Shown: positions 26,975 through 36,003 of the stretch, one piece after another
Layout: each line of letters starts with the position of its first letter
How positions within the stretch are numbered: position 1 is the first letter of the stretch
Assembly (NCBI GenBank): GCA_025352665.1
Contig: JANXSM010000129.1
Location: 1-64,000 of the forward strand
Length of the DNA stretch: 64,000 bases
Direction: 5' to 3'
From: Rhodospirillales bacterium
GTDB taxonomy: Bacteria > Pseudomonadota > Alphaproteobacteria > Acetobacterales > Acetobacteraceae
Made by a program: the position numbers and the translations under genes
The notes under the pieces: generated by a model
What the model was told of the DNA's origin: nothing
The model's input: the letters and a program-made list of their open reading frames with translations, nothing else
Database searches by the model: none

Positions 26975-28219
26975 ATGATGTTACGTCTCGCTCCGATCGG
27001 GCCGGTTCTGTTGGGCGTGGGCCTGGCCCAGGTAGGGCTCGGGCTGCTGGGCACGCTCATCCCGCTGCTGATGCTGCAGCAGGGAGTGGCAACGCCTTTG
27101 ATCGGGCTGGTCGCCTCGGCGTATTTCATCGGTTTCCTGGCGGGCTCGCTGACGGCTGCGCGGATCGTGAATTTGGTTGGGCATATCCGCGCCTTCGCCG
27201 TGTTCGCCGCGGCGGCCGCGATCACCGCGCAGTTCATGGTGTTCTTCACCGATCCGCTAACGGTTTCGATCACCCGGCTGGTGATGGGCTATGCGAGCTC
27301 CGGGCTGTTCCTGGTGGCGGAAAGCTGGCTGAACGACCGAGCCGACAGCACCACCCGCGGGCGTTTCTTTGGCGCCTATCAGCTGGCCAATTGGGGCGCT
27401 TCCGCGGTGGCGCCGCTGCTGCTGAGCGTGGTGGCGCCGAGTTCGGTGCTGTTTGCCGCCGTGGGCATGACGTTTGCCGCCTCGCTATTGCCGATGGCGC
27501 TGACCCAGCAGGCCAATCCGGATCTGCGAGAGGGCAGCCGGCTCAACCTGCGCCGGCTGTTCGCGGTTTCGCCGGTGGGGGTGGTGTGCTGCCTGGCCTC
27601 GGGGCTGTTGAACTCGGCGTTCTACGCCATGATGCCGGTATATCTCGGCAGCAACGGGCTGAATGCGGTGGAGATTTCGGCCTTCGCTTCGACGGTCCTG
27701 GTGGCAGCACTGGTGGTGCAATATCCGATCGGCATGTTGGCCGACCGCGTGGAGCGGCGGAAGCTGACATTGCTGGTGCTGTGTCTGGCGATGGGCGGTG
27801 CCGTTGGCATCGTTGCGGTGGCGGGGCATTCCATTTTCGCAATCGCAGGCTTCGGCTGTTTGATGGCGGGCACGATGTCGCCGCTGTATGGGCTGGGCGC
27901 CGGGCAGACCAACGATCGGCTCCAGCGCGGTGAATACGTGGCAGCTGCCGGCGGGCTGTTGTTTACGTGGTCGGTGGGCGCTGCGATCGGGCCGACGCTG
28001 GCCGGCGTGCTGATGGGGCAGCTGGGGCCGGTCGGCCTGTTCGTCTATCTCATCGCGGCGTTGGCGCTCTTGGCGGGGTTCGTGGTTCTGCGCATGCTGA
28101 ACCGGGCGGAAGTGCCAATGGACCAGCAAAGCGGCTTCATGCCGACCGGCGCGGCCCCGCCCCGGCTTGCCGAAATGGCTTCTCATGCAATCACCAAGCG
28201 TGGCACGAAGGACGATTGA
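26975..28219 (+). CDS. MFS transporter, YcaD-like
   Basis: This 414-residue major facilitator has twelve hydrophobic segments. The MFS loop motif between helices 2 and 3 is modified (GSLTAARIVNLVGHIRAF); the equivalent loop in the second half reads GMLADRVERRKL. The VAESWLNDRADSTTRGRFFGAYQ segment near residue 115 is typical of YcaD/MFS efflux proteins. ATG codons at 26975 and 26978 are both possible starts. It ends in a TGATG overlap with soxB, so it is co-transcribed with sarcosine oxidase and may move methylated amines or formaldehyde-related compounds. Confidence 0.88.
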   Translation: MMLRLAPIGPVLLGVGLAQVGLGLLGTLIPLLMLQQGVATPLIGLVASAYFIGFLAGSLTAARIVNLVGHIRAFAVFAAAAAITAQFMVFFTDPLTVSITRLVMGYASSGLFLVAESWLNDRADSTTRGRFFGAYQLANWGASAVAPLLLSVVAPSSVLFAAVGMTFAASLLPMALTQQANPDLREGSRLNLRRLFAVSPVGVVCCLASGLLNSAFYAMMPVYLGSNGLNAVEISAFASTVLVAALVVQYPIGMLADRVERRKLTLLVLCLAMGGAVGIVAVAGHSIFAIAGFGCLMAGTMSPLYGLGAGQTNDRLQRGEYVAAAGGLLFTWSVGAAIGPTLAGVLMGQLGPVGLFVYLIAALALLAGFVVLRMLNRAEVPMDQQSGFMPTGAAPPRLAEMASHAITKRGTKDD

Positions 28220-29466
28220 TGCGCTATTCCGGTTGGCAATTGCTGAAACAGGGTCTGCGCGGGAATGCCGGCTGGCAGCCGGCCTGGCGCACGCCGGTGC
28301 TGCAGCGCAGCTACGATGCGATCGTGGTGGGCGGTGGCGGGCACGGCCTGGCTGCTGCGTATTATCTGGCACGCGTGCATGGGCTGAAGCGCGTGGCGGT
28401 GCTGGAGCGCGGCTGGATCGGCGGCGGCAACACCGGGCGAAACACCACCATCGTGCGTTCGAATTATTTCTTTGCCGAAAGTGCGGCGATGTACGACTTC
28501 GCCTTGCGGCTTTACGAGGGTCTCAGCCGCGAGCTCAACTACAACATCATGCTGAGCCAGCGCGGCGTGCTGAACCTCGCGCATACCGAGCACGACATGG
28601 AACTGATGACTCGCAGCGTGAATGCGATGCTGCTCAACGGCATCGATGTGGAGTTGCTGGATGCGAAACAGGTGCGCGACGAGGTGCCGCTGCTGAACTT
28701 CTCCCCGAGCGCGCGTTTCCCAATCCATGGCGGCTTCGTGCAACGGCGTGGCGGCGTGGCGCGACATGATGCCGTGGCCTGGGCCTATGCGCGCGGCGCG
28801 TCCGATCTTGGCGTGGACATCATCCAGAACTGCGACGTGACGGGCTGGCTGCGCGAAGGTAGTCGGATCGTGGGGGTCGAGACGTCGCTGGGGCGGATAT
28901 CCGCTGGTGTTTGCGCGATGTCCGTGGCCGGGCATTCCGGCGTCATGGCTGAAATGGCCGGCTTCCGGCTGCCGATCACCAGTTACGCGCTGCAGGCGAT
29001 GGTGAGCGAGCCATTGAAGCCGATCCTGGACACGGTGGTGATGTCGACGGCGACCGGCATGTATGTCAGCCAGTCTGACAAAGGCGAGCTGGTGTTCGGC
29101 GCCGGGCTCGATCTGTATCCGTCCTATGCGCAGCGCGGCAATCTGCCGACTGGGCAGGCGATCGTGGCCGCGATGCTGGAGCTGTTTCCAGCGTTCCGCC
29201 GGCTCAAGATGCTGCGGCAATGGGCGGGGATCGTGGACGTGTGTTGGGATTATTCGCCGGTGATCGGGCCGGCTCCGGTGGAAGGTCTGTATTTGAATTG
29301 CGGCTGGGGCACCGGCGGGTTCAAGGCGACCCCGGTGGGCGGTTGGCTGTTGGCGCATCTGATGGCAACCGGACAGCATCATGCGCTTTCGGCGCCGTTC
29401 GATCTTGGTCGTTTCACCTCCGGCATGCTGGTGGATGAAGCCGCCGGCGCCGGCATTGCGCACTGA
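28219..29466 (+). CDS. soxB: sarcosine oxidase beta subunit
   Basis: This 415-residue FAD subunit of heterotetrameric sarcosine oxidase oxidises sarcosine to glycine and a one-carbon unit passed to THF. The start RYSGWQLLKQGLRGNAGWQPAWR is characteristic of SoxB. The ADP-binding motif YDAIVVGGGGHGLAAAYYLA lies near residue 33. GWIGGGNTGRNTTIVRSNY (covalent FMN neighbourhood) and a C-terminal GWGTGGFKATP follow. The order soxB-soxD-soxA-soxG is canonical. Confidence 0.96.
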   Translation: MRYSGWQLLKQGLRGNAGWQPAWRTPVLQRSYDAIVVGGGGHGLAAAYYLARVHGLKRVAVLERGWIGGGNTGRNTTIVRSNYFFAESAAMYDFALRLYEGLSRELNYNIMLSQRGVLNLAHTEHDMELMTRSVNAMLLNGIDVELLDAKQVRDEVPLLNFSPSARFPIHGGFVQRRGGVARHDAVAWAYARGASDLGVDIIQNCDVTGWLREGSRIVGVETSLGRISAGVCAMSVAGHSGVMAEMAGFRLPITSYALQAMVSEPLKPILDTVVMSTATGMYVSQSDKGELVFGAGLDLYPSYAQRGNLPTGQAIVAAMLELFPAFRRLKMLRQWAGIVDVCWDYSPVIGPAPVEGLYLNCGWGTGGFKATPVGGWLLAHLMATGQHHALSAPFDLGRFTSGMLVDEAAGAGIAH

Positions 29467-29478
29467 AGGGCAGACACG

Positions 29479-29730
29479 ATGCTTTTGATCCCCTGCCCCT
29501 GGTGCGGGCCGCGCAGCGAACATGAGTTTGGTTTTGGCGGCGAACCGGCGGTGCGTCCGCAGTCTTCGGCCAGCGACACCGAATGGGCGGATTATCTGTA
29601 CATGCGAACCAACCCAAAGGGACGCAACACCGAGCTTTGGTGCCATTCGGCCGGCTGCGGCCAGTGGTTCGTGATGGAGCGCGATACCGTGACCCATGCG
29701 ATCCACACGACACGGGAGATGGGTGCATGA
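29479..29730 (+). CDS. soxD: sarcosine oxidase delta subunit
   Basis: This 83-residue zinc-binding subunit of heterotetrameric sarcosine oxidase begins with LLIPCPWCGPRSEHEFGFGG (CPWCG zinc ligands). It ends with the conserved WCHSAGCGQWFVMERDTVTH. It overlaps soxA by four bases. Confidence 0.96.
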   Translation: MLLIPCPWCGPRSEHEFGFGGEPAVRPQSSASDTEWADYLYMRTNPKGRNTELWCHSAGCGQWFVMERDTVTHAIHTTREMGA

Positions 29731-32642
29731 CCGGGACGCGACTGGGCTCGGGCGGGCGGATCGATCGCGGACAGGTAATTCCATTCCGGTGGGGCGATAC
29801 CGTGCTGCAGGGTTTTGCCGGCGACACCTTGGCCTCGGCATTGCTGGCCAATGGCGTGCGCGTGGTGGGGCGCAGCTTCAAATATCATCGCCCGCGCGGC
29901 ATCTTTGCCGCCGGAGTGGAGGAGCCGAACGCCATTGTCGATGTGCGGATCGGCGACCGACATGATGCGAATGCCCGGGCGAGCCTAGTGACATTGCAGC
30001 ATGGCATCGTGGCACGGCCGATCGCAGGCTGGCCAAGCGTGACCCGTGATGCGTTCGCAGCGCTTGATCTGCTGCAGCGGTTTTTGCCGGCAGGTTTTTA
30101 CTACAAGACCTTCATGCGGCCGAGCTGGAGCCGTTACGAAGCCAATATCCGGCGAATGGCAGGGCTCGGGCGTGCGTCGCATCAGCCAGATATGCGGCAG
30201 TTCGAAACGCGCAACATCCAAATAGATGTGCTGGTGGTTGGCGCCGGTCCGGCCGGGCTGGCGGCTGCGCGAGCTGCGGCAGCGTCTGGGCGCAGTGTGA
30301 TGCTGGTGGATGAAAACCCGGATTTCGGCGGCTCGTTGCTGTGGCAAGACGGCACCATCGATGATCGGCCAGCAGCTGACTGGGCGGCTGCAACCACGGC
30401 GGAGCTTGCGGCGCAGGGAGTGACGCTGCTGCCAGCCACAACCGCGTTTGGCTATTACGATCACAACACGTTGGGCCTGATGGAGCGGCGTGCGACGGCA
30501 GCGCCCGGCTGGGCCCTAGACCGGCTGTGGTGCGTGACCGCTGGGAAGGTGGTGCTGGCGACCGGAAGCCTAGAACGGCCCTTGGTGTTTCCGCACAATG
30601 ACCGGCCTGGGGTGATGTCGGCTGCCGCGGTGCTGCGATACCTGAGGCAATACGCCGTCTTGGTTGGGCGTTCCGTGGTGATCACCACCAACAACGACTC
30701 AGCCTATGCAACCGCTGCGGCCTTGCGGCTGGCTGGAGCTGAAGTGGCGGTGGCCGATGTGCGAACCGCGCCGGGCCAGGCCGCAAAGGATGCGACGGCG
30801 TTGGGCGTTTCGGTGATCCCCGGTTCGGTGGTGACCGACACCGGCGGCAGGCTTGGCGTGCGCTGGGCGGACATCGGGCCAGCGGATGCGACCAGCAAGA
30901 AAGCTGCCACGCGGCGCGTGTCTTGCAGCATCGTGGCATGTTCGGGCGGATGGACGCCGGTGGTGCATCTGTTCAGCCAATCCGGCGGCAAGCTGCGCTG
31001 GGATGCGGCGGCGAGCGCGTTTTTGCCAGGGATTGGGCGGCAGGACCATCAGCTGTCCGGTGGCATGAATGGGGTGACGAGCTTGGCGGAGTGCCTGGCG
31101 AGCGGGCATCGCGCCGGGATCGCTGCGAGTGGAGCGACGATGCTTGCAGCACCGCGAGCCGAACCAGCTGCGGTGGAAACGCCGCTGCAGCCGTTCTGGT
31201 TCGTGCGCATCCCCGGCGCACGGCAATGGCTGGACTTGCAGAACGACGTGACCGTAAAGGATGTGGGCTTGGCGGCGCGGGAAAATTTCCAGAGCGTCGA
31301 GCATCTCAAGCGTTACACGACGCTGGGCATGGCGACCGACCAGGGCAAGACGTCCAACGTCAACGGGATCGCCGTCATGGCGGAGCTCACCGGGCGGGGA
31401 ATTGCCGAGACCGGCACCACAACGTTCCGGCCGCCCTATGCGCCGGTGTCGTTGGGGGGGCTCGCGGGGTCGCGCCATGGCTTGCTGTACTCGCCGCGGC
31501 GAGAATTGCCGGCACACGGGGAGCATCTGGCGCTTGGCGCAGACATGCGCGAATACGGCGGCTGGATGCGGCCGGCTTGCTATCCCAGGCTGGATGAGAC
31601 GACCGCTGCCGCCATACGCCGAGAAGCTTCGGCGGTGCGCGCCGATGCCGGGCTGTTCGACGGGTCGAGCCTGGGCAAGATCGAGGTATGCGGGCCGGAT
31701 GCGGCGGCCTTCCTCAACCTGATGTATTACAACAACGTCGAAAATTTGAAGCCAGGCCGGCTGCGCTATGTGCTGCTGCTGCGCGAAGCCGGAACTGTCT
31801 ATGACGACGGCGTGATCGCGCGGCTGGCGGCGGATCGCTATCTGCTGTCGCCTTCCTCCTCCCACACAGCCGGCGTGCTGGCGATGCTGGAGCAGTGGCG
31901 GCAGACCGAATATCCCGCCATGCACGTGGCATTTCACGACGTGACCGCGGCATGGGCGACGTTTGTCGTTTGTGGGCCGCGCGTGCGCGACATCATGGCG
32001 AGCCTGGCGGCCGAAATCGATCTGTCAGACGCGGCATTGCCGCATATGGCGCTGGCCGATGGACATGTGCTCGGCGTGCCCGCACGGATCGCGCGCGTGA
32101 GCTTTACCGGTGAGCGCAGTTACGAGGTTTCGGTGCCCGCTGGTTATGGGCCTGCGCTGTGGCGGCATCTGCTGGCGCAAGGCCCGACGCCGTACGGCAT
32201 CGAGAGCCTGTCGGTGCTGCGCGCCGAGAAGGGTTATATCCTGATCGGCACAGACACTGATGGTCTGACCATGCCGGCCGACCTCGATATGTCCGGCCCG
32301 CTGCGCGCCAAGAAGGTCGATTTTGTCGGGCGTCGGTCGCTCACCACGCCCGACGGCGTGCGAGCCGATCGGCGGCAGTTCGTTGGGCTGTTGCCCCAAG
32401 ACCCCAATTTCGTGCCGCCGGTGGGGACCCATGCGGTGGATGCTTCGCGTAAAAGCCTCGGCTGGATCACGACGTCTGCCTATAGCCCAACGGTCGGGCG
32501 TTCGATTGCGCTTGCGATGATTTCAGGTGGCCGCGCGAGGATCGGCGATGTGGTGGAGCTGTTCGACCGCGGACGCGTGAGCCAAGCCAAGGTCTGTGCG
32601 CCGGTGTTTCATGATCCCGCGGGGGAGAAGCTGCATGGTTGA
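29727..32642 (+). CDS. soxA: sarcosine oxidase alpha subunit
   Basis: This 971-residue largest subunit of heterotetrameric sarcosine oxidase has three parts: an N-terminal Fer2-like fold (FRWGDTVLQGFAGDTLASAL with RSFKYHRPRGIF), a pyridine-nucleotide-disulfide oxidoreductase domain with NAD-binding VLVVGAGPAGLAAARAAAA near residue 165, and C-terminal GcvT-like THF-binding domains from about residue 580 (with LRAEKGYILIGTDTDGLTMP). The start is the ATGA overlap with soxD. It ends eight bases inside soxG. Confidence 0.96.
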   Translation: MTGTRLGSGGRIDRGQVIPFRWGDTVLQGFAGDTLASALLANGVRVVGRSFKYHRPRGIFAAGVEEPNAIVDVRIGDRHDANARASLVTLQHGIVARPIAGWPSVTRDAFAALDLLQRFLPAGFYYKTFMRPSWSRYEANIRRMAGLGRASHQPDMRQFETRNIQIDVLVVGAGPAGLAAARAAAASGRSVMLVDENPDFGGSLLWQDGTIDDRPAADWAAATTAELAAQGVTLLPATTAFGYYDHNTLGLMERRATAAPGWALDRLWCVTAGKVVLATGSLERPLVFPHNDRPGVMSAAAVLRYLRQYAVLVGRSVVITTNNDSAYATAAALRLAGAEVAVADVRTAPGQAAKDATALGVSVIPGSVVTDTGGRLGVRWADIGPADATSKKAATRRVSCSIVACSGGWTPVVHLFSQSGGKLRWDAAASAFLPGIGRQDHQLSGGMNGVTSLAECLASGHRAGIAASGATMLAAPRAEPAAVETPLQPFWFVRIPGARQWLDLQNDVTVKDVGLAARENFQSVEHLKRYTTLGMATDQGKTSNVNGIAVMAELTGRGIAETGTTTFRPPYAPVSLGGLAGSRHGLLYSPRRELPAHGEHLALGADMREYGGWMRPACYPRLDETTAAAIRREASAVRADAGLFDGSSLGKIEVCGPDAAAFLNLMYYNNVENLKPGRLRYVLLLREAGTVYDDGVIARLAADRYLLSPSSSHTAGVLAMLEQWRQTEYPAMHVAFHDVTAAWATFVVCGPRVRDIMASLAAEIDLSDAALPHMALADGHVLGVPARIARVSFTGERSYEVSVPAGYGPALWRHLLAQGPTPYGIESLSVLRAEKGYILIGTDTDGLTMPADLDMSGPLRAKKVDFVGRRSLTTPDGVRADRRQFVGLLPQDPNFVPPVGTHAVDASRKSLGWITTSAYSPTVGRSIALAMISGGRARIGDVVELFDRGRVSQAKVCAPVFHDPAGEKLHG

Positions 32643-33084
32643 GCTCGTCCTCACCTCGCTTGCGGACCAGATCGGCTGGACCGACAGCGATGTCTTCGAA
32701 TGTCCTGCGCCGACCGGCCTGTTCCTGGTCTCGGCGCCGAACGATATTGCGCCAAACAGCATGGTGGAAGTCGACGATGGGTATCTCTGCTGGCTGGCAC
32801 CCGGACGGTGCCTGGCTGTCACGGCGACACCGCCGGCGGGTTTCGTCTCCGATGTGACGCAGGGGTCGGCGCTGTTCGTGGTGCGCGTCCATGCGGCGGA
32901 GCTGCTCGCAATGGGCAGCGCCCTGCCCGCTTCGGCGCTCGGTGAGGGTCGCTGTGCGCAGACTCTGTTCGCGGGGGTGAAAACACTGCTGTACCGCCGC
33001 GCTGGGCTGCTGCACATCCATGTCGATCGGCCACTTGCTCCTTATTTACGCGACTGGCTTCGCCAGGCCGCGACGTCATTCTGA
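32635..33084 (+). CDS. soxG: sarcosine oxidase gamma subunit
   Basis: This 149-residue GcvT-like small subunit of heterotetrameric sarcosine oxidase is less conserved than the others, but the position, size and C-terminal motif (GVKTLLYRRAGLLHIHVDRP, then YLRDWLRQAA) fit SoxG. It overlaps soxA. Its stop codon lies inside the ribosome site (TGAGGAAA) of the next gene. Confidence 0.88.
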   Translation: MVELVLTSLADQIGWTDSDVFECPAPTGLFLVSAPNDIAPNSMVEVDDGYLCWLAPGRCLAVTATPPAGFVSDVTQGSALFVVRVHAAELLAMGSALPASALGEGRCAQTLFAGVKTLLYRRAGLLHIHVDRPLAPYLRDWLRQAATSF

Positions 33085-33094
33085 GGAAATACCC

Positions 33095-35506
33095 ATGAAA
33101 TCGCATGTGCGCGTGGCTGTGATCGGCGGCGGCGTGGTCGGCGCCAGCGTGCTGTACCATCTGACGAAACTCGGCTGGAGCGATGTGGTGCTGCTGGAGC
33201 GCGACGAGCTCACCTGCGGGTCGACCTGGCATGCGGCGGGCGGCATGCACACGCTGAACGGCGATCCCAATGTCGCGAAACTGCAGAAATACACGATCGA
33301 GCTGTACAAGGAGCTCGAGGCGGTCTCCGGCGTTTCGTGCGGGCTGCATATGCCAGGCGGGCTGATGCTGGCGGGCACCAAGGCGCGGATGGATTGGCTG
33401 AAAGGAGCGGTCGCCAAAGGCAGCTATCTTGGCATGGATGCCGCCTTGATCTCGATGGATGAGGCGTACCGGCTATTGCCTTTGATCGACAAGTCGAAAT
33501 TTGTCGGTGCTCTCTGGGATCCGCTGGACGGACATGTGGACCCTTATGGCGTGACCCATGCCTATGCCAAATGTGCCACAATGGCGGGTGCTGAGATCTA
33601 TCGTAAAACCAAGGTCGAGCAGCTGCTGCCACGCGAAGATGGCGGCTGGGACGTGGTGTGTGACCAAGGCACCATCGTGGCCGAGCATGTGGTGAACGCC
33701 GGTGGGCTGTGGGCGCGCGAGGTCGGGCGCATGGTGGGGATCGAGCTGCCGGTGCTGGCGATGGAGCATCAGTATCTGATCACCGAGGATGTGCCGCATT
33801 TGCTGCCCGGCCATGAGCTGCCGCACACGATCGACTTCGAGGGCGAGATCTATCTGCGCCAGGAGCGCCAGGGCGTGCTGCTCGGCACCTATGAGCACAA
33901 AGGCGTGCCATGGTCGACACGGACGACGCCTTGGAACTTCAAGGCGGAGCTGCTGGTGCCGGATCTCGATCGGATCGCCGATAATCTGGAAGTCGGGTTC
34001 GAGCATTTTCCAGCGCTGGCCGATGCCGGGATCAAACAGATCATCAACGGGCCGTTTACCTTCGCACCCGACGGCAATCCGCTGATCGGGCCGGTGCGGG
34101 GGTTGCGCAACTACTGGACGGCGTGCGGCGTGATGGCCGGCTTCAGCCAAGGCGGCGGCGTGGGGCTGGCGCTGGCTGGTTGGATGATCCACGGAGACCC
34201 CGGGTTCGACGTATGGGCGATGGATGTGGCCCGCTACGGCGACTGGGCGAGCCAGGGTTATACCCAAGCCAAGGTGCGGGAGAATTACGGGCGACGGTTT
34301 CGCGTGAGCTTCCCCAACGAGGAACTGCCGGCGGCGCGGCCGCTGCGGACTTCGGCTTTGTATGACAGGCAGAAAGCCAAGGGCGCCGTGTTCGGGGCGG
34401 CCTGGGGGCTGGAATATCCGCTATGGTTCGCCCCTGACGGCATGGAACCTGTGGAAGAGGTGACGTTCCGGCGTTCCAACGCGCATGGGCCGGTGGGGGC
34501 CGAGGTGCGGGCAGTGCGCGAGGCGGTCGGCATTATCGAAACCACCGGTTATGCCAAATACGCATTCACCGGCCCTGGGGCTGAGAGTTTCCTTGACCGG
34601 ATGCTGGCCAACCGGATGCCGGCGGTGGGTCGGATCGTGCTGGCGCCGATGCTCAATCCGAACGGCAGGCTGATCGGCGACTTCACCGTGGCGCGGCTGT
34701 CCGAGCAGTGTTTCCACGTGTTCGGCAGTGGTCCCGCCGAGGATTATCATTGCCGCTGGTGGGAGGCGCATCTGGCCGAGAGCGGCGTGCGCCTGCAGCC
34801 GTTGCGCGACAGCCTGGCGGGGGTTTCCATCGCAGGACCCAATGCGCGAAAGCTGCTGGAACGCGTTGTGTCGGATGATGTGTCCAACACGGCCTTCCCG
34901 TTCATGCATTATCGGCGCATGGAAATTGCGATGGTGCCGGCAACCATCGGGCGGCTCAGCTTCACCGGCGATCTCGGCTACGAGATCTGGGTAGCACCTG
35001 ACCGGCTGGCAACGGTTTATGACGCGCTGTGGGCCGCGGGGGCGACGCTTGGGTTGCGCGACGTTGGGTTGCGGGCGCTGAACTCGATGCGGCTGGAAAA
35101 GAACTTCGGTACCTGGGCGCGCGAGTATCGGCCGATCTACGGGCCGTTCGAGGCGGGGCTGGGCCGGTTTATCAACTTCAAGAAGGCCGACTTCATCGGC
35201 CGCGACGCCGCCTTGCGAGCGCGGGATGCAGAGGCGGGATTGCGCCTGGTGTCACTGGTGATCGATGCCGATGATGCCGATGTCGTCGGTGACGAGCCGG
35301 TGCGTCGCGATGGGACGGCGATCGGCTGGGTGACCTCGGGCGGGTATGGCCATTGGGTCGGGAAGTCTCTTGCCCAGGCCTATATCCCCGCCGAAATGGC
35401 GGTCGAGGATGCATGTTTCGACGTGGAGATTCTGGACGTGATGCGCAGCGCGCGGGTGATCAGCCAGCCGCTGTTCGACCCCAACGGCGGCCGTATGCGG
35501 GGGTAG
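33095..35506 (+). CDS. dimethylglycine/sarcosine dehydrogenase-type flavoprotein
   Basis: This 803-residue protein has an N-terminal DAO-type FAD domain (VAVIGGGVVGASVLYHLTK, with ERDELTCGSTWHAAGGMH, the His of which is the usual covalent FAD site) and a C-terminal GcvT aminomethyltransferase-like half from about residue 430. The latter contains GDLGYEIWVAPD and LRLEKNFGTWAREY-like LNSMRLEKNFG. It matches mitochondrial and bacterial DMGDH/SARDH architecture, oxidising an N-methyl amine and transferring the carbon to THF. It lies ten bases after soxG, and GAGGAAA precedes the start. With soxBDAG it would convert dimethylglycine stepwise to glycine. Confidence 0.92.
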   Translation: MKSHVRVAVIGGGVVGASVLYHLTKLGWSDVVLLERDELTCGSTWHAAGGMHTLNGDPNVAKLQKYTIELYKELEAVSGVSCGLHMPGGLMLAGTKARMDWLKGAVAKGSYLGMDAALISMDEAYRLLPLIDKSKFVGALWDPLDGHVDPYGVTHAYAKCATMAGAEIYRKTKVEQLLPREDGGWDVVCDQGTIVAEHVVNAGGLWAREVGRMVGIELPVLAMEHQYLITEDVPHLLPGHELPHTIDFEGEIYLRQERQGVLLGTYEHKGVPWSTRTTPWNFKAELLVPDLDRIADNLEVGFEHFPALADAGIKQIINGPFTFAPDGNPLIGPVRGLRNYWTACGVMAGFSQGGGVGLALAGWMIHGDPGFDVWAMDVARYGDWASQGYTQAKVRENYGRRFRVSFPNEELPAARPLRTSALYDRQKAKGAVFGAAWGLEYPLWFAPDGMEPVEEVTFRRSNAHGPVGAEVRAVREAVGIIETTGYAKYAFTGPGAESFLDRMLANRMPAVGRIVLAPMLNPNGRLIGDFTVARLSEQCFHVFGSGPAEDYHCRWWEAHLAESGVRLQPLRDSLAGVSIAGPNARKLLERVVSDDVSNTAFPFMHYRRMEIAMVPATIGRLSFTGDLGYEIWVAPDRLATVYDALWAAGATLGLRDVGLRALNSMRLEKNFGTWAREYRPIYGPFEAGLGRFINFKKADFIGRDAALRARDAEAGLRLVSLVIDADDADVVGDEPVRRDGTAIGWVTSGGYGHWVGKSLAQAYIPAEMAVEDACFDVEILDVMRSARVISQPLFDPNGGRMRG

Positions 35507-35530
35507 GTTTGGCACAGCGCTGAGGAAGTA

Positions 35531-35561
35531 AGGCAAGGGAGCGCTGATGGCTTCCTTGCTT
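35531..35561. terminator. probable intrinsic terminator after the sox operon
   Basis: An imperfect stem with arms GGCAAGGGAGC and GGCTTCCTTGC around a short GCTGAT loop is followed by TTCGTTGTT. It lies 25 bases after the dehydrogenase stop codon. Confidence 0.4.
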
Positions 35562-35655
35562 CGTTGTTCACGCCGAGCCCGGCGGTCTTCAGCAGCGCGA
35601 TGGAGTCGCCTACGACCTCGATTGCAGCGGGTTCGCCATCATTCTGCGGCGGGTG

Positions 35656-35904
35656 CTACGTCACGACATCGATCAATTCACCACCAAACTTTAGTCCGTC
35701 CTTGGAATATTCGCGAAGGCCCTGTTCTTGTGCCTCGTTGTGAACGACGCCGTAAAGGTGGCGATGATCAAAGCCGCTGAGCACGGCGAGCACCGTCTCG
35801 GTGCAGCCGGCCGGCATCACGCCGGCGGCGGTGTACATCGCCTTGCCGGCGACAATAAATGCGCCCGAGCCCAAGGTGGCGAGCGGCAATATACGTTTCA
35901 ACAT
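35656..35904 (-). CDS. small exported hypothetical protein
   Basis: I do not recognise this 82-residue protein. The first 17 residues (MLKRILPLATLGSGAFIVAG) look like a signal peptide or anchor. The ribosome site GGAGA lies six bases before the start. After the TAG stop, the same frame stays open for about another 60 codons (reading HPPQNDGEPAAIEVVGDSIALL), which may mean that the gene was once longer. It lies 99 bases downstream of the histidine-kinase stop, on the same strand. Confidence 0.5.
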   Translation of the reverse strand: MLKRILPLATLGSGAFIVAGKAMYTAAGVMPAGCTETVLAVLSGFDHRHLYGVVHNEAQEQGLREYSKDGLKFGGELIDVVT

Positions 35905-36003
35905 GGGAATTCTCCAATACGTTTCCCATCGCTACCGGTTCCTGAGAGGTGCCAAGCTTCTCCGGTCCGGCATTCGATTGAACAACGACAGCGAAACAGC
36001 GTT

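Noticed and set aside
29583-29726. Longer soxA reading starting inside soxD
   Set aside because: The ATGA overlap start at 29727 gives the canonical SoxA N-terminus; the extension is out-of-frame soxD sequence.
35905-36003. CTCTCAGG motif upstream of the small exported protein, reminiscent of a glycine riboswitch and attractive beside glycine-producing genes
   Set aside because: The essential glycine-aptamer core (GCCGAAGG...GCAA and the paired GGAGAG arm) is absent on this strand, and the downstream gene is not glycine-related.
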